Assembly: GCF_900243075.1 (NCBI RefSeq)
Contig: NZ_OEZH01000043.1
Coordinates: 41,505 to 105,504 of the forward strand
Direction of reading: 5' to 3'
Length of the DNA: 64,000 bases
Source of the DNA: Clostridioides difficile
Lineage (GTDB): Bacteria > Bacillota > Clostridia > Peptostreptococcales > Peptostreptococcaceae
Shown here: positions 10,206 to 18,146 of the stretch, one piece after another
Layout: every line of letters starts with the position of its first letter
Position numbering within the stretch: the stretch's first letter is position 1
Notes under the pieces: model-generated
Databases searched by the model: none
The model's input: the letters and a program-made list of their open reading frames with translations, nothing else
Told to the model about the DNA's origin: nothing
Program-made: the position numbers and the translations under genes

Positions 10206-10874
10206 TTGAATGAGATAAGTTCACTAATTAATATATTAGCATTGACTCAATTATCTGGTAGTAATACTACAAATCAATGTAACTGTACATATAATAACTC
10301 ATCTGGATTTGATATGATTATGATGACCTTGTTAAAAGCATTATCACAAAATAATCAACAGACTTCTAATGGCTACAATTTATCGTCTAATTCTGAGAAT
10401 TTATTTAACGAACTTGGCAACGTAGTAAATAATACAGCTAGTAGATTTATAGATGTTGATACAAAAGATAAAAGTGTAAAGTCAAGAATTGAAAATGCTG
10501 TAGAGCAAGCATCAAAAAAATATAATGTGGATGCGAATCTTATAAAAGCAATAATTAAAGTTGAATCGGATTTTAATCCAAATACTGTTTCTTCTGCTGG
10601 TGCTAAGGGTCTTATGCAACTTATGCCAGAAAATTGCAAAGATTTGGGTGTTACAGACCCTTTTAATATAGAGCAGAATATAGATGCTGGAACTAGACAC
10701 ATTAAGGAATATATTGATATGTTTGGAGGGAGTATAGAAATGGGATTGATGGCATATAATGGTGGTCCTGGAAGGATGAAAAGTAGAGGAGTAGAATCAA
10801 TTTCTGACCTGTATAAAATGCCAAAAGAAACACAAAATTATATTCCTAAGGTTATGAAATATTATAGAGGGTAG
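10206..10874 (+). CDS. Flagellar-locus lytic transglycosylase (SLT domain)
   Basis: A 222-aa protein whose C-terminal half is a soluble-lytic-transglycosylase domain: YNVDANLIKAIIKVESDF with catalytic Glu120, then SSAGAKGLMQLMP and GLMAYNGGPGRM. Such enzymes cut peptidoglycan so that the rod can pass. I place the start at TTG 10206, preceded by AAAGGGGCG at good spacing. The longer frame from 10149 overlaps rmlB by 28 bp and lacks a ribosome site. There is no clear signal peptide, so export through the flagellar apparatus or another route is possible. It opens the late flagellar gene block. The N-terminal 90 residues are low-complexity and Asn/Ser-rich. Confidence 0.88.
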   Translation: MNEISSLINILALTQLSGSNTTNQCNCTYNNSSGFDMIMMTLLKALSQNNQQTSNGYNLSSNSENLFNELGNVVNNTASRFIDVDTKDKSVKSRIENAVEQASKKYNVDANLIKAIIKVESDFNPNTVSSAGAKGLMQLMPENCKDLGVTDPFNIEQNIDAGTRHIKEYIDMFGGSIEMGLMAYNGGPGRMKSRGVESISDLYKMPKETQNYIPKVMKYYRG

Positions 10875-10882
10875 GCTTTATT

Positions 10883-11311
10883 ATGGGTATAAATATAGAT
10901 AAGCTAAATGTAAGTACAGGTAGAAGTATTGAAGTTAAAAAAACAAAGGAAAACAATAAGTTTTCTGATAGCTTGAATTTTGTAAAACAATCTTCTTCAC
11001 TAGAAGATATAAGAAGGAATTTAGAGAGTGTAAAAAAAGCTGGGGAAAGACTTGTACTTACTCAAAATTATGGTGATATTAGTAGATATAAAAATGCAGT
11101 AAAAGAATACCTAAAATCTGTTGTAGATAACATGTATTCACTTGATAAAAATAGTAGCTTTTGGGAACATCAGTATTATAAGAATGTAAAGATTGTTGAC
11201 AATAAACTTGAGGATATGACTAGTAAGTTACTTAGTGAAGAAAAAGAAAACATAGATATTGTTTCTACTGTTGACATGATACAAGGCTTGTTGATAGATA
11301 TGTATAGATAA
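10883..11311 (+). CDS. YaaR/DUF327-like protein in flagellar locus
   Basis: A 142-aa protein, mostly helical and charged. Its features match my memory of the YaaR (DUF327) family: an LEDIRRNLESVKKAGERLV segment near residue 39, a YKNAVKEYLKSVVD stretch near 73, and a C-terminal IQGLLIDMYR. The family's biochemical role is not established. Its position between the transglycosylase and a small FliN-like protein points to a role in flagellar assembly or motor function. Start ATG 10883 follows the transglycosylase stop by 8 bp. Family assignment is by motif recognition only. Confidence 0.72.
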   Translation: MGINIDKLNVSTGRSIEVKKTKENNKFSDSLNFVKQSSSLEDIRRNLESVKKAGERLVLTQNYGDISRYKNAVKEYLKSVVDNMYSLDKNSSFWEHQYYKNVKIVDNKLEDMTSKLLSEEKENIDIVSTVDMIQGLLIDMYR

Positions 11312-11334
11312 GGTTATACAAGGAGAAAAGTTTT

Positions 11335-11649
11335 ATGAATAGCAAAAAAGAGGATATATATGAATTGAATTTTGGGCAACTAATAGAAGAAAAGACTGGA
11401 ATTATAGAAGAAAATCAAAATGTTTTTAATGCAAAAGTAAATGTAGCTGTTTCTATAGGAAACGCAACAGAAACAATAAAAAATATATTAGATTTAAAAG
11501 AAGGCTCTATAATAAAACTAAGTAAGAATGTAGATGAAAAATTAGATATATATGCAAATGATAGATTGTTTGCTTATGGAGAAAGCATTATTACAAATGA
11601 GAAATTATCTGTAAGATTATCTAAAATAGAAGATTCAGATATAAATTAG
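11335..11649 (+). CDS. Small FliN-like (SpoA/SURF domain) protein
   Basis: A 104-aa protein with a C-terminal SpoA-type domain: KVNVAVSIGNATETIKNIL, then LKEGSIIKL, LDIYANDRLFAYGE and a closing VRLSKIED. This is the fold that FliN and FliM use to build the C-ring. It is a second such protein besides FliN at 53.2 kb. It lies in the late block, followed directly by a terminator at 11662-11709, so the first three late genes form a unit. AAGGAG precedes ATG 11335. It could be an alternative C-ring subunit or a FliH-associated factor. Its specific role is unknown. Confidence 0.8.
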   Translation: MNSKKEDIYELNFGQLIEEKTGIIEENQNVFNAKVNVAVSIGNATETIKNILDLKEGSIIKLSKNVDEKLDIYANDRLFAYGESIITNEKLSVRLSKIEDSDIN

Positions 11650-11661
11650 CATTTTAAATAG

Positions 11662-11709
11662 TATCCCTTTAGGCTACTCTGTATGAGTTTAGCCAAGGGG
11701 ATATTTTTA
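11662..11709 (+). terminator. Intrinsic terminator after the small FliN-like gene
   Basis: TATCCCTTTAGGCTA pairs with TAGCCAAGGGGATA (one bulge) around an 11-14-base loop, followed by TTTTTA. It isolates the upstream three-gene unit from the flgM operon. Confidence 0.88.
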
Positions 11710-11738
11710 TAAAAAATTTAAAATATGTGTGAATCATA

Positions 11739-11765
11739 TAAATGTTTTTATTTTCTGAGCGATAA
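11739..11765 (+). promoter_or_regulatory. Sigma-D (FliA) type promoter before flgM
   Basis: TAAA at 11739-11742, a 15-base spacer, then AGCGATAA at 11758-11765. The -10 matches 6 of 8 positions of GCCGATAA. It lies between a terminator and flgM, about 36 bp from the start codon, as expected for a late-class flagellar promoter. Confidence 0.72.
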
Positions 11766-11800
11766 TTAGAATATAAGTATGTAATTTTGGAGGTGAAACT

Positions 11801-12076
11801 ATGGATATTAAAAATGTAAGTTCAAATATTGTAGTGAATAATTATTTAAAGAATACATCAGGTGTAAAAAAAGTGGAAGAAATTAAAAAAACTAGTAAAA
11901 CAGACAAGATAGAGTTATCTAAATTTGCAAAGGAAATGGCAAGTGTATCAAATATGAGTGATGAGACTATTAGAAATAAAAAAGTCGATGAAATAAAAAA
12001 TGCATTGGAAAATGGAACTTACAAAATAAAACCAGAAGAAATTGCGAAAAAAATGATAGAAGATATGCGAGGATAA
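11801..12076 (+). CDS. flgM: FlgM, anti-sigma-D (anti-FliA) factor
   Basis: Binds FliA and holds it inactive until the hook-basal body can export it. It is 91 aa. The N-terminal half is disordered-like and Ser/Lys-rich. The C-terminal half has the sigma-binding pattern: KTDKIELSKFAKEMA, then VDEIKNALENGTYKIKPEEIAKKMIEDM. TTGGAGGTG precedes ATG 11801. It is the first gene behind a sigma-D type promoter, giving feedback on FliA. flgN follows after 4 bp. Confidence 0.92.
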   Translation: MDIKNVSSNIVVNNYLKNTSGVKKVEEIKKTSKTDKIELSKFAKEMASVSNMSDETIRNKKVDEIKNALENGTYKIKPEEIAKKMIEDMRG

Positions 12077-12080
12077 AGTC

Positions 12081-12497
12081 ATGATTACAGACTTAAAAGT
12101 TATAATATATGAAGAAAAAAATATACTTAGTAATATGATGGAATTATTAAAAGAACAATTTGATTATATAGTTGAAAAAGACTTAGAAAATTTAAATAGG
12201 TTAAATCCCAAACTAGAAGATATTAGTAGAGAACTTGCATCTATAGAAATAAAGAGAAGACAGCTTTTTGGTGATGATATTTCAATGAGTGAAGTTGTTG
12301 AAAATAGTAATGATGGATATTTAAAAGAAATATATACAGACTTGAAGCGTATTCTTGCTTTAGCTAAAAATCAACAAGAATCAAATGATTCTCTGATAAA
12401 GAAGGAGCTTATTTTTACGAAAAAAATGATTAATTTGATAAAACCAGCAGATAAACAAACTACAACTTATAATTCTTATGGAAATATTAGAAAATAA
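12081..12497 (+). CDS. flgN: FlgN-type export chaperone for FlgK/FlgL
   Basis: A 138-aa, largely alpha-helical protein located between flgM and flgK, as FlgN is in many Firmicutes. Heptad-like leucines run through residues 10-60, and a Lys/Asn-rich tail follows. The family protects hook-filament junction proteins FlgK and FlgL and targets them to the export gate. Sequence similarity within the family is weak, so the call rests on size, helical character and position. It is closely coupled to flgM (4 bp). Confidence 0.83.
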   Translation: MITDLKVIIYEEKNILSNMMELLKEQFDYIVEKDLENLNRLNPKLEDISRELASIEIKRRQLFGDDISMSEVVENSNDGYLKEIYTDLKRILALAKNQQESNDSLIKKELIFTKKMINLIKPADKQTTTYNSYGNIRK

Positions 12498-12514
12498 ATA
12501 CTAGGAGGAGAAAT

Positions 12515-13825
12515 ATGGCAGGATTATTTTCCATTTTAAATACAGCTAATTCAGGAATGAATTCACATCAAAAAGCAATACAGACAATTTCTCATAATAT
12601 AAGTAATTTAGATACAGAAGGTTATTCTAGGCAAAGGACTGAGTTTGCTACAAATAGTCCAATGTATATGCCTAGTTTGAGCAATTCAATTGGAAGGGGA
12701 CAATTAGGGACTGGAGTACATGTAACAGATGTAACAAGAGCTAGAAATAGTTTTTATGATTATCAATTTAGAGCAGAAGCTCATAAATATGGTAATACAG
12801 TTTCAAAGTATGACTATTATAATACTATAGAAACTATAATAAATGAACCATCAGACTATGGAATATCTGCAGGTATAGACGACTTTTTTAAAGGGTGGGA
12901 ATCATTAGCAAAGGATATAAATAGTGATAGTAAAAAAAGTCTAGTTGTAGAAAATGCATCAAATCTAGCAACTTTAATAAGTGAAAGTTATAAGAAGCTT
13001 AATAAGTTAAAGGGAGATATAGATGATAATATAAACTCTGAAATAAAACAGATAAATGACATGTTAAAAAGTCTTGAAGATTTGAATAAATCTATTGATG
13101 TTATATCTGGTTCTGGCTCTACTCCAAATGATTTGCTTGATGAAAGAGATAGAATATTAGATGACTTAAGTTTTAAATTAGACCTTGAAAATAGCGATGT
13201 TAAAAATATGCTTTCAGATGGTAAATTAGAACTTAATGAATTAAAAAATGCAGATGGAACTTGGAAAACAGGTGTATCAGGAACCTTACAAGGCTTGTTT
13301 GAAATGCATGGTAAGATTGATACATATAAAAGTGATTTAAAAGACGTATCTGATGGATTAGCTAAACAGATAAATGATGTTTATAATACATCTGCTGGAA
13401 TAACAGTAACAGATTTTTTTATAACTTCAAATGTAGATGGTGAAGATATCATAAAGGTAAATCCAGCTATAAAGAGTAACCCAAATGAATTAAAGCTTAC
13501 TGCTGATGAGGCTTCAAATATTGCTAAGTTAAAGGATGAAAAAATAGATATTGGGGTGGCTGGTGGAAAAGTAAGTACAATAAGTGACCACTATAAAGCC
13601 TTTGCAGAATCGGTAGGTTTAGATTCTCAAAAAGTGAATCAAGATGAAGTGAATCAACGTAAAATTATAAATAATATTGATAGCTCACGAATGAGTGTTT
13701 CAGGTGTATCTTTGGATGAAGAAATGACAGAGCTTATAAAAATACAACGTTCCTATCAAGCTAGTGCAAAAGTTATGTCAACAGCTGTGCAACTACTGGA
13801 TGTTGTAATAAATGGAATAATTTAA
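12515..13825 (+). CDS. flgK: FlgK, hook-filament junction protein 1
   Basis: First junction protein between hook and filament, exported with FlgN. It is 436 aa, at the short end for the family. The N-terminal rod/hook motif reads LFSILNTANSGMNSHQKAI, then ISHNISNLDTEGYSRQR. The C-terminal helical domain reads VSLDEEMTELIKIQRSYQASA and ends in MSTAVQLLDVVINGII. The middle domain is reduced compared with enterobacterial FlgK (about 550 aa). GGAGGAG precedes ATG 12515. flgL follows with an 18-bp gap. Confidence 0.96.
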   Translation: MAGLFSILNTANSGMNSHQKAIQTISHNISNLDTEGYSRQRTEFATNSPMYMPSLSNSIGRGQLGTGVHVTDVTRARNSFYDYQFRAEAHKYGNTVSKYDYYNTIETIINEPSDYGISAGIDDFFKGWESLAKDINSDSKKSLVVENASNLATLISESYKKLNKLKGDIDDNINSEIKQINDMLKSLEDLNKSIDVISGSGSTPNDLLDERDRILDDLSFKLDLENSDVKNMLSDGKLELNELKNADGTWKTGVSGTLQGLFEMHGKIDTYKSDLKDVSDGLAKQINDVYNTSAGITVTDFFITSNVDGEDIIKVNPAIKSNPNELKLTADEASNIAKLKDEKIDIGVAGGKVSTISDHYKAFAESVGLDSQKVNQDEVNQRKIINNIDSSRMSVSGVSLDEEMTELIKIQRSYQASAKVMSTAVQLLDVVINGII

Positions 13826-13843
13826 TAGAAGGGGGAATTTATA

Positions 13844-14776
13844 ATGAGAGTTAGTACAGGTATGATGTCTAGCAGCTATCTAAACTCACTACAAGATAAT
13901 CTACAAAGATTAGATAAGGTTAATAGACAAGTTAATACAACAAAAGAAATAAACAAGCTATCAGATAATCCATATAAAGCAATAAAAATATTGAACTCAA
14001 AAAGTGAAATAAAAACTATGGAGACTTATGTTGAGAACTGTAAAGATACAGGGAATTGGTTAGAAACTACTGATACTGCATTAGATCAGCTTGGAAAATT
14101 ATTATCGGACATAAAGAAAACTTTGGTGGCAAGTGGTGATGGTGCATATTCAGATGATGAGCTAAAGACTCTTAGTAATGAAACTAATGAAAAAATGAAA
14201 GAAATTGCAAATGCGTTAAATGCAACACATGAAGGGAAGTACATATTTTCAGGTTCAAATACAGGTGTACCACCTGTTGAATGTATAGATAATGCTGATG
14301 GTTCAGTGAGTTTAAAGTTTAATTCTAGTCTAAATCTTAATAAATTAAATGACTCTTTGAGTATGGATATAGCTCAAGGAATAAGTGTAGATTATAACGT
14401 TAAATTGAGTAGCCTTGGATTTGACCCAACACAGGCTGATCCATTTAAAGAGTTAAATAATATATCAAAAAAATTAGCAAACCCAGATGCTGATGCTATA
14501 AAAGAGCTGACAACAACTTGTTTAGGTGACATGGAACAACTAATAGAAAATACAGTAAATGTTAGGTCTATATATGGGACAAAAGCAAATACAGTAGAGG
14601 CTATGAAGGAAAAAAATGATGATAGTTTGATACAGTTAAAGGATATTCTGTCACAAAATGAAGAAATAGATTATGGAGAAAAACTCGTTCAATTAAAGGC
14701 AGCAGAATTAACTTATCAAGCTTCACTACAAACAGGAGGAAAGTTATTTAATGTATCTATATTAGATTACATATAG
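13844..14776 (+). CDS. flgL: FlgL, hook-filament junction protein 3
   Basis: Second junction protein joining FlgK to flagellin. It is a 310-aa flagellin-like fold. The N-terminal helix reads RVSTGMMSSSYLNSLQDNLQ, followed by NKLSDNPYKAIKIL. The C-terminal helix is KLVQLKAAELTYQASLQTGGKLF. AGGGGGAA precedes ATG 13844. The gene lies directly between flgK and fliW, the usual Firmicute order. Confidence 0.95.
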   Translation: MRVSTGMMSSSYLNSLQDNLQRLDKVNRQVNTTKEINKLSDNPYKAIKILNSKSEIKTMETYVENCKDTGNWLETTDTALDQLGKLLSDIKKTLVASGDGAYSDDELKTLSNETNEKMKEIANALNATHEGKYIFSGSNTGVPPVECIDNADGSVSLKFNSSLNLNKLNDSLSMDIAQGISVDYNVKLSSLGFDPTQADPFKELNNISKKLANPDADAIKELTTTCLGDMEQLIENTVNVRSIYGTKANTVEAMKEKNDDSLIQLKDILSQNEEIDYGEKLVQLKAAELTYQASLQTGGKLFNVSILDYI

Positions 14777-14791
14777 TAAAATAACGCAGAT

Positions 14792-15184
14792 ATGATGAAG
14801 GTTACATTAAAAAAAGGTATATTAGGGTTTGAAAATTTAAAAGAATATGAACTTTTAGATATAGAAGATAATGATTCTTTAAAGGAATTTAATTCTACTG
14901 AAGAAGAATGTATAGGATTTGTTGTTGTATCGCCATTTGAGATTATTAATGAATATGAAATAGTTTTAAATCAAGAAACAATAGAAAAACTAGAAGTAAA
15001 ATCTCCAAAGGATGTTGTGTTATTTAATATAATTACTCTTGGTAAGACGCTTGAAGAATCAACTGTGAACATGAAAGCTCCAATAGTAATAAATATAAAA
15101 ACTAATTTTGGAATGCAAATAATTTTGCAGGATGATAAATATTCAATAAGGCATCCATTAGTGAGAGGTGATAATGGATGTTAG
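14792..15184 (+). CDS. fliW: FliW, flagellin-binding assembly factor and CsrA antagonist
   Basis: FliW sequesters CsrA when flagellin is low in the cytoplasm, relieving repression of fliC translation. It is a 130-aa beta-rich protein with KGILGFENLKEYELLDIED (residues 8-26) and the conserved VVSPFEIINEYEI and NMKAPIVIN segments. It is slightly shorter than the usual 140-150 aa, lacking part of the first strand. Starts at 14792 and 14795 are both possible, and neither has a good Shine-Dalgarno, so coupling to flgL is likely. Its stop overlaps the csrA start by 7 bp. Confidence 0.93.
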   Translation: MMKVTLKKGILGFENLKEYELLDIEDNDSLKEFNSTEEECIGFVVVSPFEIINEYEIVLNQETIEKLEVKSPKDVVLFNIITLGKTLEESTVNMKAPIVINIKTNFGMQIILQDDKYSIRHPLVRGDNGC

Positions 15185-15390
15185 TAATTTCAAGAAAAAA
15201 AGATGAAGCAGTACTTATAGGCGAAAGCATAGAAGTAAAAATTGTAGGGGTAGATGGAAACAATGTTAAACTAGCTATATCAGCTCCTAATAATATAAGT
15301 ATATTAAGAAAAGAAATATACGAAAAAGTAAAGAGTGAGAATATAAAAGCTACAAATAAAAATATAAAAATTTTAAAGTCATTAAAATAA
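15178..15390 (+). CDS. csrA: CsrA, RNA-binding translational repressor
   Basis: Dimeric RNA-binding protein of 70 aa that blocks translation by binding GGA motifs near start codons. The N-terminus MLVISRKKDEAVLIGESIEV and the AISAPNNISILRKEIYEKV segment are canonical. The Arg/Ile contacts used for RNA binding (near residue 44) appear as a modestly diverged SILRKEI. It is translationally coupled to fliW. The likely key target is the fliC leader, which carries a consensus hairpin at 18110-18123. Confidence 0.96.
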   Translation: MLVISRKKDEAVLIGESIEVKIVGVDGNNVKLAISAPNNISILRKEIYEKVKSENIKATNKNIKILKSLK

Positions 15391-15411
15391 TAAGTTTGGA
15401 GGAAGTAATAT

Positions 15412-15807
15412 ATGTATGGAGAAAATCCTTATAATTCTTATAAACAAAATGCTGTTTTTATGGCATCAAAGGAACAATTGTTACTTATGCTTGTTGATGG
15501 AGCAGTAAAATATACCAAAATAGCCAGAGCAGCTATTTTAGATAAAAATACACAGAAAGCGCATAGAGAGCTTATAAGAGTTCAGGATATATTTACAGAA
15601 CTAATGGTTACATTAGACCAAAATGCAGGACAATGGGCAAAAGATATGTACAAAGTTTATGATTTTGTAAGATACGAACTTTCAAGAGCCAATATTAGAA
15701 AAGACATTCAGATAATAGATAATGTTTTACCTGTAATAGAGCAAATTAAAGATACATGGCATGAAGCTGATAAAAAAAGTAAAGAAGAAAGAAGTAGGTA
15801 CAAATAA
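15412..15807 (+). CDS. fliS: FliS, flagellin chaperone (copy 1)
   Basis: Cytoplasmic chaperone that binds the C-terminal helix of FliC and prevents premature polymerisation. It is 131 aa, with the family N-terminus NPYNSYKQNAV and the helices LLLMLVDGAVKYTKIARAAI and ELMVTLDQNAGQWAKDMYKVY. TTGGAGGAAG precedes ATG 15412. It is followed by a paralogue whose ATG shares a base with this stop codon. Confidence 0.95.
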   Translation: MYGENPYNSYKQNAVFMASKEQLLLMLVDGAVKYTKIARAAILDKNTQKAHRELIRVQDIFTELMVTLDQNAGQWAKDMYKVYDFVRYELSRANIRKDIQIIDNVLPVIEQIKDTWHEADKKSKEERSRYK

Positions 15808-16163
15808 TGGAATTAAATTTAGCTGAATTAGATAAGTTATCAAAAGAGGAATTACTATTGGTGCTTGTAGATGGAACGGTAAAATATACCAATATATCCA
15901 AAGATGCTCTTTTAAATAATGACTATTTGAAAGCACATAATGAACTTGTAAGAGTTCAAAATATATTTACAGAACTAATGACTACATTAGACCAAGATGC
16001 AGGGCAATGGGCAAAGGATATGTATAAAGTTTATGAATTTATAAAATCTGAATTAGCAATAGCTGATGAAAATAAAGATATTAAAATAATTGATGATATA
16101 TTGCCAATAGTAAAACAAATTAGAGATACGTGGCATGAAGTTTACAATAAACTAAAAATATAA
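15807..16163 (+). CDS. fliS2: FliS paralogue (copy 2)
   Basis: A 118-aa tandem duplicate of FliS. It keeps LLVLVDGTVKYTNISKDAL and ELMTTLDQDAGQWAKDMYKVY nearly unchanged. It lacks the N-terminal NPYxxY cap that in FliS plugs the flagellin-binding groove, and starts instead with MELNLAELDKLSKEE. The start overlaps the fliS stop (TAATG), so the two are made in a coupled way and may form a heterodimer. It may have different client preference or act as a regulatory partner. Confidence 0.92.
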   Translation: MELNLAELDKLSKEELLLVLVDGTVKYTNISKDALLNNDYLKAHNELVRVQNIFTELMTTLDQDAGQWAKDMYKVYEFIKSELAIADENKDIKIIDDILPIVKQIRDTWHEVYNKLKI

Positions 16164-16183
16164 TTGGATGGAGGGATAAATGT

Positions 16184-17707
16184 ATGTCAAGTATAAGTCC
16201 TATAAGAGTTACAGGTCTTTCAGGAAATTTTGATATGGAAGGCATAATAGAAGCTAGTATGATTAAAGATAAAGAGAAAGTTGATAAAGCAAAACAAGCG
16301 CAACAAATAGTTAAATGGAAGCAAGAAATATATAGAAATGTTATACAAGAATCAAAAGATCTTTATGATAAGTATCTAAGCATAGATTCTCCTAATAGTA
16401 TAATAAGTAAAAACTCATACTCTGCTACAAGAATAACCAGTTCTGATGAAAGTATTATAGTAGCAAAAGGTTCAGCTGGTGCAAATAAAATAAATTATCA
16501 ATTTGCAGTTTCTCAAATGGCTGAACCAGCAAAATTTACTATTAAATTGAATTCAAGTGACCCTATTGTTCGACAGTTTCCTCCAAATGCTAGTGGAGCT
16601 AGTTCTTTAACTATAGGAGATGTAAATATACCAATATCTGAACAAGATACTACAAGTACTATTGTAAGCAAGATAAACTCACTTTGCGCAGATAATGATA
16701 TAAAGGCTTCTTATAGCGAGATGACAGGTGAATTGATTATTTCGAGAAAACAGACTGGTTCGTCATCAGACATTGATTTAAAAGTAATTGGAAATGACAA
16801 TTTAGCTCAGCAAATTGCTAATGATAATGGTATTACATTTGCAACTGATGCTGGTGGGAATAAAGTGGCAAGTGTATATGGAAAAAATCTAGAAGCTGAT
16901 GTAACTGATGAACATGGAAGAGTAACGCATATAAGTAAAGAGCAGAATTCATTTAATATAGATAATATTGACTATAATGTAAATTCAAAAGGAACTGCAA
17001 AGTTGACTTCTGTTACTGATACTGAAGAAGCTGTTAAAAATATGAATGCATTTGTGGAGGATTATAATAAATTGATGGACAAGGTCTATGGTTTAGTTAC
17101 TACTAAAAAACCAAAAGATTATCCACCTCTTACTGATGACCAAAAAGAAGATATGACAACTGAAGAAATAGAAAAATGGGAAAAGAAAGCTAAAGAAGGT
17201 ATACTTAGAAATGATGATGAGTTAAGAGCTTTTGTTGAAGATATCCAGTCTGCATTTTTTGGAGATGGAAAAAATATTGTTACATTAAGAAAACTAGGCA
17301 TCAATGAAAGTGAAAATTACAATAAAAAAGGTCAAATATCATTTAATGCAGATGCTTTTTCAAAGGCTCTTATAGATGATAGTGATAAAGTATACAAAAC
17401 ACTAGCGGGTTATTCTTCAAATTATGATGATAAGGGGATGTTTGAAAAGCTAAAAGATATTGTATATGAATATTCTGGAAGTTCAACTTCTAAACTTGCT
17501 AAAAAAGCAGGTATGGAAAAGACTGCTTCTGCCAGTGAAAATGTATATTCAAAACAAATTGCAGAGCAAGAAAGAAATATAAGTAGGCTAGTTGAAAAAA
17601 TGAATGATAAAGAGAAAAGACTTTATGCTAAATATTCGGCTTTGGAATCTTTGTTGAATCAGTATTCTTCCCAAATGAACTACTTCTCACAAGCACAAGG
17701 TAATTAG
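16184..17707 (+). CDS. fliD: FliD, filament cap protein
   Basis: Forms the cap at the filament tip that folds incoming flagellin; it is also an adhesin candidate. It is 507 aa. The N-terminal FliD domain begins ISPIRVTGLSGNFDMEGIIE, and the coiled C-terminal domain ends with ISRLVEKMNDKEKRLYAKYS and LESLLNQYSSQMNYFSQ. Both ends are family-typical. GGAGGG precedes ATG 16184. A small helical protein follows 2 bp later, in the position of the FliD chaperone FliT. Confidence 0.95.
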   Translation: MSSISPIRVTGLSGNFDMEGIIEASMIKDKEKVDKAKQAQQIVKWKQEIYRNVIQESKDLYDKYLSIDSPNSIISKNSYSATRITSSDESIIVAKGSAGANKINYQFAVSQMAEPAKFTIKLNSSDPIVRQFPPNASGASSLTIGDVNIPISEQDTTSTIVSKINSLCADNDIKASYSEMTGELIISRKQTGSSSDIDLKVIGNDNLAQQIANDNGITFATDAGGNKVASVYGKNLEADVTDEHGRVTHISKEQNSFNIDNIDYNVNSKGTAKLTSVTDTEEAVKNMNAFVEDYNKLMDKVYGLVTTKKPKDYPPLTDDQKEDMTTEEIEKWEKKAKEGILRNDDELRAFVEDIQSAFFGDGKNIVTLRKLGINESENYNKKGQISFNADAFSKALIDDSDKVYKTLAGYSSNYDDKGMFEKLKDIVYEYSGSSTSKLAKKAGMEKTASASENVYSKQIAEQERNISRLVEKMNDKEKRLYAKYSALESLLNQYSSQMNYFSQAQGN

Positions 17708-17709
17708 TT

Positions 17710-18045
17710 ATGGATAAATTAAAAGAAAAACTAAATTTATATAAAGACATATCTTTACAAATTATAAATTTGATTGAAAAAGAAGAATATATAAAGATAA
17801 GTAGTAAATTAGGTGAAAGACAAGAGATTATAAATAGTGTAAGTGAAATTGATAGAAATGATTTTATACAGCTTTATAATAGAATGGAATTAATTGAAAT
17901 TGATAATAGAATAAGAGATATTTTACAAGAACAATTATTAGAAGTAAAAAAAGAATTACATGAGTATAAACTTACTAAACAAGTGAACACAATGTATTAT
18001 AGCTTAAATAGAGAAAAAGTAAATATTTTTAATAAAAAAGTATAA
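17710..18045 (+). CDS. Small helical protein, FliT-like chaperone candidate
   Basis: A 111-aa, highly charged and predicted all-helical protein without clear family motifs. It follows fliD by 2 bp and precedes fliC, exactly where FliT (the FliD chaperone) sits in other flagellar operons. The size and helix-rich, Glu/Lys-rich composition also fit FliT. The fliC promoter begins within its last codons (TAAA at 18043). The FliT role is an inference from position and composition, not a sequence match I can demonstrate. Confidence 0.65.
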   Translation: MDKLKEKLNLYKDISLQIINLIEKEEYIKISSKLGERQEIINSVSEIDRNDFIQLYNRMELIEIDNRIRDILQEQLLEVKKELHEYKLTKQVNTMYYSLNREKVNIFNKKV

Positions 18046-18069
18046 AGTTATATAGTAGCTTGACCGATT
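18043..18069 (+). promoter_or_regulatory. Sigma-D (FliA) type promoter of fliC
   Basis: TAAA at 18043-18046 and GACCGATT at 18062-18069, the ACCGAT core being close to GCCGATAA. The -10 core sits one base further from TAAA than in the flgM and rmlA promoters. It predicts a leader of about 70 bases before the fliC start, long enough to hold the CsrA hairpin. Confidence 0.72.
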
Positions 18070-18109
18070 ATATAAGTGAAGAATTAATAAAAAATGTAAA
18101 AAGTAGAAA

Positions 18110-18139
18110 TGACAAGGATGTCAACTATACTAAGGAGGG
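18110..18139 (+). promoter_or_regulatory. CsrA binding region in the fliC leader
   Basis: TGACA-AGGA-TGTCA (18110-18123) forms a 5-bp hairpin with AGGA in the loop. The core ACAAGGATGT fits the CsrA consensus ACARGGAUGU at every position. A second GGA lies in the Shine-Dalgarno AAGGAGGG (18132-18139), about 16 bases downstream. This hairpin plus ribosome-site pair is the arrangement known from the hag leader of Bacillus, where a CsrA dimer bridges both. Binding here is inferred. Confidence 0.82.
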
Positions 18140-18146
18140 TAAAATA

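Noticed and set aside
18060..18146. N-terminal extension of fliC from TTG 18060
   Set aside because: This segment contains the -10 promoter core and the CsrA hairpin and is untranslated leader; flagellin starts at ATG 18147 behind AAGGAGGG.
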